From NCBI GenBank assembly GCA_031393505.1, contig JANMVX010000102.1, forward strand, positions 70,952 through 134,951: a stretch of DNA of 64,000 nt. The letters are read 5' to 3'. The notes under the pieces are model-generated. The model ran no database searches, was not told the origin of the DNA, and was given only the letters and a program-made list of their open reading frames with translations. Positions 52,826-61,662 of this stretch are shown here, in pieces. Both the position numbers and the translations under genes were made by a program. This DNA is from JANYHF01 sp031393505. Lineage in GTDB: Bacteria; Pseudomonadota; Alphaproteobacteria; Rhizobiales; Hyphomicrobiaceae. Every line of letters starts with the position of its first letter. Position 1 is the stretch's first letter.

Positions 52826-53046
52826 CTCTTCTCCCCTCGCCTCTTTGCGAGGGGAGAAGGTGGCGCGTTTCAGCGCCGGATGAGGGGCAGCCGCGGGTCT
52901 GGACGATGGGCTTGCACCTGGTCGCGCCAGGGACGCAGCCAGAACCTGCCCCTCACCGACCGCGTGGCTCTTGCTGCCGAAGTGGGCAGCTGCGAGACGC
53001 GGTCTCCTCTCCCCTCAGCGCGAAGAAGCGCTGAGGGGAGAGGGGA
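52826..53046. repeat. Long palindromic element, family C copy 3 (inverted)
   Basis: Begins CTTCTCCCCTCGC hairpin, then ATGAGGGGCAG, and ends with block CCGACCGCGTGGCTCTTGCT ... CTGCGAGACGCGGTC and a closing CTCTCCCCTCAGCG...CGCTGAGGGGAG hairpin. This is the reverse complement of copies 1 and 2. It lies between moaA and the DMT transporter. Confidence 0.88.
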
Positions 53047-53090
53047 GTCCATGCTGGCGCAGCGGCATTTGAAATCGGGGGCTGCCGAAA

Positions 53091-54005
53091 TTGACCATCA
53101 TGTCCCCAGCGCCGGCGGCGACCCAGCGCGACAACCTCACCGGCATCCTGTTCATGATGGCGGGCAGCGCGTCCTTCATCTGCAACGACACCATCGTGAA
53201 GCTGGTCGGCGCGCAGCTGCCACCCGGAGAAATCATCACCATCCGTGGGCTGTTCGGCACCAGCTTCCTGCTCGCGGCTTCGCTCTGGTTTGGCGCACTG
53301 CACTGGCCGGCCGGCGCTCTCTTCCGCCGCCCGTACTTCATGATGCTGATTGGCCAACTCGGCTCGACCATCACGTTCGTGACCAGCCTGATGCATATGA
53401 AGCTCTCGGACGCCAACGGCATCCAGCAGGTGCAACCGCTGGCGGTAACCGCGGCTTCGGCGATCTTTCTCGCCGAACCGGTAGGCTGGCGGCGCTGGCT
53501 CGCCGCGCTCGTGGGATTGATTGGTGTGCTGCTCATTATAAAGCCAGGCACCAGCGCGTTCGAGCCGTTCGCGCTGGTCTCGGCGTCCTGCGTGCTGTTT
53601 GTCGTCTTCCGCGATCTTGGCACGCGCAGCGTGGCAGCGGGCGTGCCATCGCTGTTGCTGGCCCTGTCATCCTCCGTGGTCGTCACAGGCGCCGGTATCG
53701 CCATGCGTCTGGGCGAAACCTGGGTCGTGCCGCCGCTCGCCACGGTGGCCGTCATGGCGGGCGGGGCGCTGCTGCTGGTCACGGGGTATTTCTGCGTCAC
53801 CACCGCGGTACGCGTGGGCCAACTCTCCGTGGTCTCACCGTTCCGCTACGCCTCGACCATCTACGCCGTGCTGTTGCAACTCGCGATTTGGGGCCAGCTG
53901 CCGGATCATTGGTCGCTGATCGGCATGGCCATTGTGATCGGAGCGGGACTCTACACCTTCCACCGCGAACAGATCCGGGGGAGGGTGCGCACGCCGGTTG
54001 AGTAG
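53091..54005 (+). CDS. DMT superfamily (EamA) transporter
   Basis: 304 residues (a start at ATG 53100 would remove three). Ten membrane helices and two EamA halves: GILFMMAGSASFICNDTIVK and SDANGIQQVQPLAVTAASAI, and the second half with VVSPFRYASTIYAVLLQLAI. Related to the EamA protein at 36030 but not close. Likely exports a small organic metabolite. It follows a palindromic element; no linked gene suggests a substrate. Confidence 0.88.
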   Translation: MTIMSPAPAATQRDNLTGILFMMAGSASFICNDTIVKLVGAQLPPGEIITIRGLFGTSFLLAASLWFGALHWPAGALFRRPYFMMLIGQLGSTITFVTSLMHMKLSDANGIQQVQPLAVTAASAIFLAEPVGWRRWLAALVGLIGVLLIIKPGTSAFEPFALVSASCVLFVVFRDLGTRSVAAGVPSLLLALSSSVVVTGAGIAMRLGETWVVPPLATVAVMAGGALLLVTGYFCVTTAVRVGQLSVVSPFRYASTIYAVLLQLAIWGQLPDHWSLIGMAIVIGAGLYTFHREQIRGRVRTPVE

Positions 54006-54064
54006 GCATGCCAACTTGCATTGATCTCGACCCATTATCTACGGGGAGAACGAATGTCAGTTGC

Positions 54065-54150
54065 GTAGGGGCGCACAGCAGTGCGCCCGGCGTGCCGCAT
54101 CCGAGGGACTATCAGTGTTGCACGCCGGGCGCGCTGGTGCGCGCCCCTAC
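54065..54150. repeat. Palindromic element, family E copy 1
   Basis: Ends GTAGGGGCGCACAGCAGTGC and its mirror GCGCGCCCCTAC, with GCCCGGCGTGC / GCACGCCGGGC inside. The GTAGGGGCG terminus is shared by the elements at 56275, 58122 and 61901, while the inner palindrome differs. Confidence 0.85.
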
Positions 54151-54188
54151 CAATCACCGGTGAGTCAACATCAACGCCGGTCGAATAG

Positions 54189-55022
54189 TCACTCCTTCAG
54201 CTGCCCCAGCGTCAGGCCGCGCACCAGATAGCGCTGCACCAGCAGGATAAAGAGGAAACTCGGAACCAGCGCGATGGTGCTGAGCGCCGAGGTAAAGCCC
54301 CAATCCGCACTCTGAAGAATGCTCAGCTGCACCGGCAGCATACGGATCGACGTCGTCAGGAACAGCGACATCAGGAACTCGGTCCAGGAGAAAATGAAAC
54401 ACAGCACCGCCGTGGCTGCGACGCCGCCCTGGATCAGCGGCACGCAAACGCGCGAAAAGATCTGCAAACTGCTGGCGCCGTCGATCCTGGCCGCATCGAT
54501 CACCTCGCGCGAGGTGTCGTCGAAGAAGCTCTTCAACATCAGCACAGCCAGCGGCAGATTCATGGTTCCATGGGCCAGGATGACGCCGAGGCGCGTGTCG
54601 AGCAAGTGGACGTCATGATATAGCGTCACCAGCGGCACCAGCACGGCAATGGGCGGCAGCACGCGCTGGAAAACGATCCAGTAGCACCAAGCCCGACGCC
54701 AGCGGAACGTGAACAGCGACAAGGCGAAACCCGCCGGCAGCCCCAGCGACAGCGTCAGCACCGTCGAACCTAGAGCGACCACGATGGTGTCAAAAATGGT
54801 CTTTTGCGATTTGAGCGGATCGGTGTCCGTGATCATGAAGGTATCGGCGCCGAAGGCCGTCGCCAGATAGTTCGCAAACGTCGGCTGAAAGTCGAACAGG
54901 ACGATCCCGTCCCGATTGAAGATGGCCGAGGCCGGCATGATGGAGGTCAGCCCCCACCAGGCCAGCGGGAACATGAACAGGGCGACCACGGCGCAGGCGG
55001 CGGCAAATCTGAGCGCGGGCAT
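54189..55022 (-). CDS. ABC sugar-type transporter permease, isolated gene
   Basis: 277 residues, MalG-like: about six helices and the EAA loop IDAARIDGASSLQIFSRVCV that contacts the ATPase. No second permease, binding protein or ATPase is adjacent, so it is an orphan in this window. The region upstream (55023-55189) carries no other obvious gene. Possibly a remnant of a larger operon, or it works with components elsewhere. Confidence 0.88.
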   Translation of the reverse strand: MPALRFAAACAVVALFMFPLAWWGLTSIMPASAIFNRDGIVLFDFQPTFANYLATAFGADTFMITDTDPLKSQKTIFDTIVVALGSTVLTLSLGLPAGFALSLFTFRWRRAWCYWIVFQRVLPPIAVLVPLVTLYHDVHLLDTRLGVILAHGTMNLPLAVLMLKSFFDDTSREVIDAARIDGASSLQIFSRVCVPLIQGGVAATAVLCFIFSWTEFLMSLFLTTSIRMLPVQLSILQSADWGFTSALSTIALVPSFLFILLVQRYLVRGLTLGQLKE

Positions 55023-55189
55023 GCGGGGTCTCGTCCTGGCGTGGCCTTGCGGGCACGCAGCTTACGCCAATTTTTGGGCGATGCCCAAATGGTCTGGTTG
55101 CCGTGGTCAAAGCTTGCTACGCCGCAGGGTAGGGGTGGCCGTTGCACAAGTCGTCCAGCGTCGTGCGCGGCCTGAATGGGGCGGGACGC

Positions 55190-56248
55190 ATGATTTTGGC
55201 GGGGACGGCGGGTCTGCGGCGAGCGCTGTTTTATGTGCTGGCGGCGATGCTTGCCTTAGGTTGCGGTTCGGAGGCCTCGGCCAAGAAGCGGCGCAGCGAG
55301 ACGACGCCCTCTCCGCCGCGCATCGAAATCCCGATTGCGCGTACCGTCATGTCCAGCGGCTCGGTGCGCTACTGGGTGCCCGTTATGATCGGCGGCATTG
55401 GCCCCATCCGCGCGCTGTTGGACACCGGCTCGACGGGCCTGCTGGTGCTGAACCGCGCCCTGGAGGGCAAAGGCTTTCCGAAGGCCGGCAGCTTCGTCTA
55501 CGGTTTCGACAGCAACGAAATCCTCAGTGGCACCATCAACCAGGCGCGGGTCCGCATTGGCGACCTGACGTCAGACGGGGCCGTGCGCTTTGGCGTCATT
55601 CGCAAAACCAAATGCGCGCCCAAGAAACCAAAGTGCTCCATCGACGCCTTGAAGCCGGGGGACTACGGCATCGGTGGCGACGGCACGGCGGGCGAGGGAT
55701 TTGACGCCATTATCGGGATTGGGCTCGATCACATCCTGATCGCCAATCCGCTGGTCGCGGCCCATGCTGGCAGCTGGATCGTGACCCTGCCGCAGCCCGG
55801 CACATCGGGGAACGGTACCATAGTGGTTAATCCGACCACGGCAGATCTCGAAGGCTTCCGGCGCTACAAGATTTCGATGGAGTCGCTGCGCTTGCTCGGG
55901 GCCTTTCGCGCCGCCCTGCCGGGGTGTCTGGCCACGGTGGACGGCGCACTGAACGTGTGCGGACAGGTTGGCCTCGATACCGGCGCGCCAAAGGTCTACG
56001 CCAAGATCGCGACCGTGCCGCCGCTGGCAGACTCGACGACGCCGCGGCGCTATACGCTGCGGATGTCCGAGGGCGAGGGCAAGATCGAGGTCCCGGTCGA
56101 CGAGACGCTGCGCTTGCGCCGGCTGGTGTATTTCGATGCGACGCCGAAGCAGAAGACGCCGTTGATTAACGCCGGTGTGTTTCCATACTTTGACTATCAG
56201 GTGTTCTATGATTTTAAGAACAACGAGATTGGTTTGAAGAAGCGGTGA
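55190..56248 (+). CDS. Exported aspartic protease-like protein (pepsin-fold)
   Basis: 352 residues from ATG 55190 (MILAGTAGLRRALFYVLAAM), with GGGCGGGA upstream; a TTG at 55142 would add 16. A hydrophobic leader is followed by a beta-rich body with two aspartic protease-like motifs, ALLDTGSTGLLVL and QVGLDTGAPKVYA, matching D-T/S-G repeats of bilobed pepsin-like enzymes. Two CAPKKPKCS-type cysteines could form a disulfide. Possibly a periplasmic protease or an inactive binding homologue. Confidence 0.72.
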   Translation: MILAGTAGLRRALFYVLAAMLALGCGSEASAKKRRSETTPSPPRIEIPIARTVMSSGSVRYWVPVMIGGIGPIRALLDTGSTGLLVLNRALEGKGFPKAGSFVYGFDSNEILSGTINQARVRIGDLTSDGAVRFGVIRKTKCAPKKPKCSIDALKPGDYGIGGDGTAGEGFDAIIGIGLDHILIANPLVAAHAGSWIVTLPQPGTSGNGTIVVNPTTADLEGFRRYKISMESLRLLGAFRAALPGCLATVDGALNVCGQVGLDTGAPKVYAKIATVPPLADSTTPRRYTLRMSEGEGKIEVPVDETLRLRRLVYFDATPKQKTPLINAGVFPYFDYQVFYDFKNNEIGLKKR

Positions 56249-56274
56249 GGCTTGGCTTGGCACGCTGGTGATTG

Positions 56275-56347
56275 GTAGGGGCGACCCGTGGGTCGCCTTC
56301 GAGCAGCATGCCGTGCCGTGAGAGGGCGACCCACGGGTCGCCCCTAC
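56275..56347. repeat. Palindromic element, family E copy 2
   Basis: GTAGGGGCGACCCGTGGGTC / GACCCACGGGTCGCCCCTAC, arms of about 24 bp, loop about 27 bp. It lies between the aspartic protease-like and GH3 genes. Confidence 0.9.
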
Positions 56348-56365
56348 GACACAGGCGCCGCCAGC

Positions 56366-58036
56366 CTAATACCGCGCATCCTCCTGCCCGCAGAACGGAT
56401 CGACCGGATTGTGCGCATTCCACGGCGCGCGCCCCATCAGGCAGTCGGCCACCGCGGCTTGCATGCTTTCCATGGTGGCATAGGCATTGATATAGGTCGG
56501 CACGCGCGGGGCGTCGTAGAGAAAATACGGGTAGCCAAAAGAGATCATCGCCGTCGGGATGTCGTGCCAGGGGCGATACATCGCCTTGTCGAGACCGCCG
56601 CCGCCAAGTTTGTGCCAATCGATGAAGATGCGGTTGCGCAGCAGCAGCGTCTCCTCGCCGAACAGATAGAGCACCAGATCGAAATTTTTCCGTGTAATGA
56701 CGGTTTCCGCCGTATGCATGGTGATCTCGAAACCCTCCGCCCGCAGCAGATCGGGCAGGATGAACGGAGTGCCGCCGGGGCGGAACGGCTCGATGATGCC
56801 GGGCGTCAGGACCAGCACGCGCTTGTGTTTTGTAGGATCGAGCGGCAGCAGGTTCTGCACGTCCTTGACCAGTGTCGGCGCGCGGGCGGTGATCGCCTTG
56901 GCGGAGGCAACGTTTTTCGGCGTGCGCATTTTGGCGAGACGCGCGCTGACCGGCCGGTCGTCCCGAACATGCAGCCCGAGCGCCGCCTTCAACCCAAGCA
57001 CGCGCATGACGGCGTCGTCGATGCGCGCCTGAGTCAGCTCTCCTCGCGCCACCGCCGCATGAATGGCGGAAATATCCGCATCAGGATCGTCCGAGAACAG
57101 AATGATATCGCAGCCGGCGGCCAAGAGCTGCGGCACGAAGGCCTCGCGGTTGCACCAGGAGCCCAGTCCCGCCATGGGCGTGGCGTCCGACACGATCAGG
57201 CCGTTGAACCCGAGTTTTTCGCGCAGCAACGTATGCGTCAGCTCGCGGCTGATGCAGGCCGGCTTGAACGCCTCGATGCCAGCGTTCGGGTTTTGCGCGC
57301 GGACAAAAGCCGGAAATGCAATGTGGGCGGACATAATGCTGAGAACGCCGGCATCTATGGCCGCGCGGTAAAGTTTGCCGAACGTCTGCTCCCACGCTTC
57401 GACCGTCAGCGGAATAACCGTAGTCACCAGATGCTGGTCGCGATCATCAAACCCCTCGCCCGGCCAGTGTTTTGCCGAGGTGGCGACGCCGTGCTCCTGG
57501 AGCACGCGGATCTGCGTCAGGGCCTGCTCAGAAATCGCCGCGGTATCGGAACCAAATCCGCGCGTGGCCACGATCGGGCTGCGGAAGGCGTGATTGATGT
57601 CCAGGACGGGTGTAAAGGACCAGTTGACGCCGACCGCGCGCGCCTCCTCGGCCATGATGCGCGCGATCTCGGCGCTGGCGGCAAGATTGTTGACGGCGGC
57701 GAGCGCGAGCGGGTTCGGCACTTCGGTGCCGAAAGCGATGCTCATGCGGCTGCCTTCCATGTCCGCCGCCACGAACGGGCGCACCGGGCAGGCGGAGTCG
57801 AGGGCGATGATATCGGCCAGTTCCGCCTCGCCATCGGGCCCCATGAAAGCGCAGATGCCGCCCGGCCGGAACGCATGGGCGCGGCGCACGGTTCCGGGAT
57901 CGCGCAGCATGCGGATCAGAACGAAAAGCTGGGCGAGGCGCTGATGCGGCGTGAGACGGGCGAAGGTTTCGGTAACCCAGGCGAGGCGCGCAGGATCGAG
58001 GTTGAAGGGTGCGGCGGCGGAATTGAGCGCGGGCAT
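56366..58036 (-). CDS. Glycoside hydrolase family 3 protein
   Basis: 556 residues. The (beta/alpha)8 domain has KHWPGEGFDDRDQH (K-H-F/W-P-G-x-G), ADMEGSRMSIAFGTE and the nucleophile Asp in GLIVSDATPMAGLG. The HxxDRDQH motif is typical of bacterial beta-N-acetylhexosaminidases (NagZ-like), and the C-terminal region (LVLTPGIIEPFRPGG) is a GH3 C domain. No signal peptide. Substrate may be cell-wall amino sugars or other beta-glycosides. Confidence 0.87.
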   Translation of the reverse strand: MPALNSAAAPFNLDPARLAWVTETFARLTPHQRLAQLFVLIRMLRDPGTVRRAHAFRPGGICAFMGPDGEAELADIIALDSACPVRPFVAADMEGSRMSIAFGTEVPNPLALAAVNNLAASAEIARIMAEEARAVGVNWSFTPVLDINHAFRSPIVATRGFGSDTAAISEQALTQIRVLQEHGVATSAKHWPGEGFDDRDQHLVTTVIPLTVEAWEQTFGKLYRAAIDAGVLSIMSAHIAFPAFVRAQNPNAGIEAFKPACISRELTHTLLREKLGFNGLIVSDATPMAGLGSWCNREAFVPQLLAAGCDIILFSDDPDADISAIHAAVARGELTQARIDDAVMRVLGLKAALGLHVRDDRPVSARLAKMRTPKNVASAKAITARAPTLVKDVQNLLPLDPTKHKRVLVLTPGIIEPFRPGGTPFILPDLLRAEGFEITMHTAETVITRKNFDLVLYLFGEETLLLRNRIFIDWHKLGGGGLDKAMYRPWHDIPTAMISFGYPYFLYDAPRVPTYINAYATMESMQAAVADCLMGRAPWNAHNPVDPFCGQEDARY

Positions 58037-58121
58037 GGCGGTCCTTGGCGGCGGGTGGCGAGAGTTGAGCCTGTGTTAGCCAACCACGCCGCCAATGGCA
58101 TCAACTATTCGGGGTGTTGAC

Positions 58122-58194
58122 GTAGGGGCGACCCGTGGGTCGCCCTCTAACGGCACGGTGCGCTGCCCGATGGCGACCCACGGGTCGCCTCTAC
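58122..58194. repeat. Palindromic element, family E copy 3
   Basis: Ends GTAGGGGCGACCCGTGGGTC and GACCCACGGGTCGCCTCTAC, with one mismatch in the outer arm compared with copy 2. It lies between GH3 and the DUF1127 gene. Confidence 0.88.
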
Positions 58195-58219
58195 CAATGA
58201 CCGGCGCGCCTAGCCGCAC

Positions 58220-58456
58220 TCATCGTTTGCCCACGTCCCAAAAATTGCGCGCAGCCTCGCAGTCCACGTCGGCGCGGTTGAGGCCGACGTCTTTCAACTG
58301 GTGGTCCTCCATCAGGCACAACGCGCGGCGCTGGCGGCGGATTTCCAGGCAGCTATCCACGTAGTTGACCAGCGCCGCCACCCGATCCCAAAATCCACGG
58401 GTGGTGGTGGCCGGCGCCTGTTCCAGCGCAAATTCGCATTTCTCTGTTTCCGTCAT
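58220..58456 (-). CDS. DUF1127 family small protein
   Basis: 78 residues from ATG 58456 (MTETEKCEFALEQAPATTTR). The DUF1127 core is RRQRRALCLMEDHQLKDVGL followed by NRADV, matching R-x-L-x-x-L-x-D-x-x-L-x-D-I-G-L. These helical proteins in Alphaproteobacteria affect phosphate, carbon or RNA regulation in some species. The start codon is 103 bp from the divergent LysR gene, which may regulate it. Confidence 0.85.
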   Translation of the reverse strand: MTETEKCEFALEQAPATTTRGFWDRVAALVNYVDSCLEIRRQRRALCLMEDHQLKDVGLNRADVDCEAARNFWDVGKR

Positions 58457-58500
58457 GGCCGTCCTCCTTGGGGCTGAGGCCAAAACTACCTTTCGATTTG

Positions 58501-58550
58501 CCATAACGAAAACGAATGTATATTATCGCACCAATCAGATTTCGTTATGG
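58501..58550. promoter_or_regulatory. Inverted repeat in the DUF1127/lysR intergenic region
   Basis: CCATAACGAAA (58501-58511) and TTTCGTTATGG (58540-58550) are perfect 11-bp inverted repeats with a 28-bp AT-rich spacer containing TATATTATCG. Placed between two divergent starts, this is a probable LysR operator controlling both genes. Confidence 0.72.
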
Positions 58551-58559
58551 ACCTCCGCC

Positions 58560-59432
58560 ATGCCCCGCGATATCGACGCCGCCCTGATGCGCGCCTTCCT
58601 GGCCGTCAACGAGAGCGGCGGCATGACCGCGGCCGCGCGCGTGCTGAACCTGACGCAAGCGGCCGTCAGCCAACAGATCAAGCGGCTGGAGGAGCTGTTC
58701 GATGTCACACTGTTCGACCGCCAGGCCAAGCAGATGGCGCTGACGCCAGAGGGCCAGCGGCTGCTCGGCCATGCGCGCCGGCTGGTGCATCTCAACGACG
58801 AGGTGGTCGGCCTCATGACCTCCCAGGAGGTGTCGGGCGAAATCCGGCTTGGCGTGCCGCACGATATCGTCAGCGTCTATCTTCCCCCAATTCTGCGCCG
58901 TTATGCCCAGATCCGCCCGAACATCCGTGTCGTGATGATCGCCAGCACGTCGCGAAAACTGATCGGGCAGATGGAGGCCGGCGAGGTGGATATGACGCTC
59001 ACGACGGAAATCGCCCCCGCGCGCGGCCACAACATGCTGTCGCGCCAGAACCTGCTGTGGGTTGGCGCCGAGAACGGCCAAGTCTACCGCCGGCGTCCGC
59101 TCCCGCTCTCGACCGGCGACGACACCTGCGCCTTCATGGCGGTCGCCGTGCCGGTCTTGCGCGACGCCGGCATCGACTGGGTGAAAATCTGCGAGGCGCG
59201 CTACACGCCCGCCGTCATCGCCACGGTCGAGGCCGACCTCAGTGTCGGCATGTGGATGTCGTCCAGCGCGCCGCCGCACTTCACCGTGCTCGGCCCCGAA
59301 ACCGGCCTGCCGCCGTTGCCCGATTTCTACGTCAACCTGCGGATGCCGGTGGGCGGCGGCAACCAGAGCGTGAAGGAACTGGCCGGCCACATCCGGGACT
59401 ATTTCGGCCAACGCTACCGGCGCGCTGCGTAA
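58560..59432 (+). CDS. LysR-family transcriptional regulator
   Basis: 290 residues from ATG 58560. The N-terminal winged HTH is ALMRAFLAVNESGGMTAAAR then NLTQAAVSQQIKRLEELFDV; the rest is the periplasmic-binding-fold effector domain. Divergent from the DUF1127 gene, with an inverted repeat between. Not typical CbbR or MetR; the ligand is unknown. The next element starts 8 bp after its stop. Confidence 0.92.
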   Translation: MPRDIDAALMRAFLAVNESGGMTAAARVLNLTQAAVSQQIKRLEELFDVTLFDRQAKQMALTPEGQRLLGHARRLVHLNDEVVGLMTSQEVSGEIRLGVPHDIVSVYLPPILRRYAQIRPNIRVVMIASTSRKLIGQMEAGEVDMTLTTEIAPARGHNMLSRQNLLWVGAENGQVYRRRPLPLSTGDDTCAFMAVAVPVLRDAGIDWVKICEARYTPAVIATVEADLSVGMWMSSSAPPHFTVLGPETGLPPLPDFYVNLRMPVGGGNQSVKELAGHIRDYFGQRYRRAA

Positions 59433-59440
59433 TGGGGTAA

Positions 59441-59561
59441 GTAGGGCGCAATAGGCCTTCTTCGGCCGTATTGCGCCGCAGGGGCCACCACAAGCGCCGA
59501 ACCGTGCGGACAACCCTGCGGCGCAATACGGCGCGAAGAAAAAGCGCCTATTGCGCCCTAC
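59441..59561. repeat. Palindromic element, family H
   Basis: GTAGGGCGCAATAGGCC at the left and GCCTATTGCGCCCTAC at the right, with inner GGCCGTATTGCGCCGCAGGG / CCCTGCGGCGCAATACGGC. It lies between lysR and fumC, ending 30 bp before the fumC start. Confidence 0.85.
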
Positions 59562-59591
59562 GCTTGGCCGCTTTCGCAGAAGGACACTTTC

Positions 59592-60992
59592 ATGCCCGCC
59601 GACAAGATCCCCACCCGCACCGAAACCGATTCGTTCGGCCCCCTCCAAGTCCCCGCCGACAAATACTGGGGCGCGCAGAGCCAACGCTCGATCGGCAATT
59701 TCAAGATCGGCTGGGAGAAGCAGCCCGCCCCTGTGGTGCGCGCGCTCGGGATTGTGAAATGGGCCGCCGCCGAAGTGAACATGTCGCTCGGAAAACTCGA
59801 TACCGCGATCGGCGACGCCATTGTGAAGGCGGCGGGCGAAGTTTCGGAGGGCAAGCTCGACGCACATTTCCCGCTGGTGGTCTGGCAGACCGGCTCGGGC
59901 ACGCAGTCCAACATGAACGCCAACGAGGTGATTTCGAACCGCGCGATTGAGATGCTGGGCGGGGAGATGGGGTCGAAAAAACCCGTGCATCCCAACGACC
60001 ACGTCAACATGAGCCAGTCCTCGAACGACACCTATCCGACCGCCATGCACATTGCGGCCGCGGAGGAGATCCATCATCGGCTGTTGCCGGCCTTGCAGTA
60101 TCTGCGCAACGCTTTGAACGACAAGGCCGAGGGCTGGAAGTCGATCATCAAGATCGGTCGGACGCATACGCAGGACGCGACGCCGATCACGCTGGGACAG
60201 GAATTTTCCGGCTACCGCCAGCAGGTCGAAAACGGCATTTTCCGCATCGAGCAGACCCTGCCGATGCTGATGCAGCTGGCCCAAGGCGGGACGGCGGTGG
60301 GGACGGGACTGAATGCGCCCGTGGGTTTCGCCGACATGGTGGCGCAGCGCATCGCCAACATCACGCGCCTGCCGTTCACTTCGGCGCCAAACAAGTTCGA
60401 AGCGCTGGCCGCCCACGACGCCATGGTGATGAGCCACGGCGCGCTGAATACGGTGGCGGCAAGCTTGTTCAAGATCGCCAACGATATCCGCTTTCTGGGG
60501 AGCGGACCCCGCTCCGGGTTGGGTGAGTTGGCGCTGCCGGAGAATGAGCCGGGTTCGTCCATTATGCCGGGCAAAGTGAACCCGACGCAGTGCGAGGCGC
60601 TGACGATGGTCTGCGTCCAGGTGTTCGGCAACAACGCCGCCATGACGTTTGCGGGGGCGTCCGGGCATTTCGAGTTGAACGTGTTTAACCCCGTCATGGC
60701 CTACAATTTCCTGCAGTCGGTGCGGCTGCTGGCCGACGCCGCCATGTCGTTCACGGAGCATTGCGTCACCGGCATCGAACCGCGCCGCGACAACATCGAG
60801 GCTGGGCTCAACCGCTCGCTCATGCTGGTGACCGCGCTGGCGCCGAAATACGGCTATGACCGCGCCGCGAAAATCGCCAAGACAGCGCATCACAATGGCT
60901 CGACCCTGCGCGAAGAAGCCATCAAGGACGGGATTCCGGCCGAGGATTTTGATCTGATCGTCCGTCCCGAGAAGATGATTGGACCATCCTAG
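59592..60992 (+). CDS. fumC: Class II fumarate hydratase
   Basis: 466 residues, the usual FumC length, catalysing fumarate plus water to malate in the TCA cycle. The superfamily signature GSSIMPGKVNPTQCEA is present, with QTGSGTQSNMNANEVISNRA and VHPNDHVNMSQSSNDTYPTA, and IGRTHTQDATPITLGQEFSG. It is oxygen-stable and iron-free. Downstream are a small DUF4169 gene and an RHH gene, the neighbourhood common in Rhizobiales-like genomes, here separated by repeats. Confidence 0.97.
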   Translation: MPADKIPTRTETDSFGPLQVPADKYWGAQSQRSIGNFKIGWEKQPAPVVRALGIVKWAAAEVNMSLGKLDTAIGDAIVKAAGEVSEGKLDAHFPLVVWQTGSGTQSNMNANEVISNRAIEMLGGEMGSKKPVHPNDHVNMSQSSNDTYPTAMHIAAAEEIHHRLLPALQYLRNALNDKAEGWKSIIKIGRTHTQDATPITLGQEFSGYRQQVENGIFRIEQTLPMLMQLAQGGTAVGTGLNAPVGFADMVAQRIANITRLPFTSAPNKFEALAAHDAMVMSHGALNTVAASLFKIANDIRFLGSGPRSGLGELALPENEPGSSIMPGKVNPTQCEALTMVCVQVFGNNAAMTFAGASGHFELNVFNPVMAYNFLQSVRLLADAAMSFTEHCVTGIEPRRDNIEAGLNRSLMLVTALAPKYGYDRAAKIAKTAHHNGSTLREEAIKDGIPAEDFDLIVRPEKMIGPS

Positions 60993-61059
60993 AGGTCTGC
61001 TGCAATCGTCGAACGCGACGAAGGGGACGGTCACGCGGATGGACGGCGGTCCAAGCCAC

Positions 61060-61390
61060 CCCACACCCCGCCCTCTCGCCAAGGGAGAGGGGGCGCAGGC
61101 GGCCGGGCCGGTGATCCAATCGTCCCTTCTCCCTTGGGAGATCACTGCAAAAATACGAACAGGCCCTAATCTCGTCATACCCGCGAAGGCGGGTATCCAG
61201 CCAAGCCAGTGTTTGGCTCGAACGATGTACCACGGAAGCCTCTGATGAAGTTTGCGTTTTCGGATCGTCCTGTGAGCGTACCATTGGCTTGTCTGGATTC
61301 CCGCCTTCGCAGGAATGACGATTTTGCTGAGACTCTGAGGCATATTTCAGAGGTCTCCTTGGGGAGAAGGACGGGATGAGGGGTTGAGAC
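61060..61390. repeat. Nested repeat: palindromic element D copy 2 inside another hairpin element
   Basis: The D element spans 61173-61320 (CGTCATACCCGCGAAGGCGG...CCGCCTTCGCAGGAATGACG). It is flanked by CGTCCCTTCTCCCTTGGGAG on the left and TCTCCTTGGGGAGAAGGACG on the right, which are inverted repeats of each other. A CCCTCTCGCCAAGGGAGAGGG hairpin-like stretch lies further left. The order suggests D inserted into a pre-existing palindromic element. The 450-bp gap between fumC and the next gene has no other recognisable content. Confidence 0.75.
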
Positions 61391-61446
61391 TTGTGCAACC
61401 GGTTCTACATGAGTCTGAACAACTCTAGTTTAAGAGGGGCTAACCC

Positions 61447-61662
61447 ATGGCCGAAATCATCAATCTGAAACTGGTACGGAAAATCCGTGAGCGCGAGGCC
61501 AAGGAGCGCGAGGCCGAGGCCGCTCGCGCCAAGCACGGCCGCAGCAAGGTGGAGAAACTGCGCGAGGCGCAGGAAGACCGTCGCCGCCAGGACCGGCTCG
61601 ACGAGCTGAAGCGCGACGTCAACGACAATGACGAGGGCGGCGGCGGGGGCGGCCCGGCATGA
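61447..61662 (+). CDS. DUF4169 family small protein
   Basis: 71 residues, a highly charged helix beginning MAEIINLKLVRKIREREAKE, with a basic/acidic repeat pattern and a Gly-rich tail. The MAEIINLRxxRKxRxR start is the DUF4169 hallmark, in Alphaproteobacteria almost always close to fumC. The following RHH gene overlaps by 4 bp (ATGA), so they are co-translated. Confidence 0.85.
   Translation: MAEIINLKLVRKIREREAKEREAEAARAKHGRSKVEKLREAQEDRRRQDRLDELKRDVNDNDEGGGGGGPA

Noticed and set aside
56288..58120. A 610-codon plus-strand open frame opposite the GH3 gene
   Set aside because: Antisense shadow of a strongly conserved hydrolase; it begins inside a palindromic repeat.
58545..61343. A 932-codon open frame on the minus strand opposite lysR and fumC
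   Set aside because: It is antisense to two well-identified genes, has no recognisable domain and a composition typical of high-GC shadow frames.
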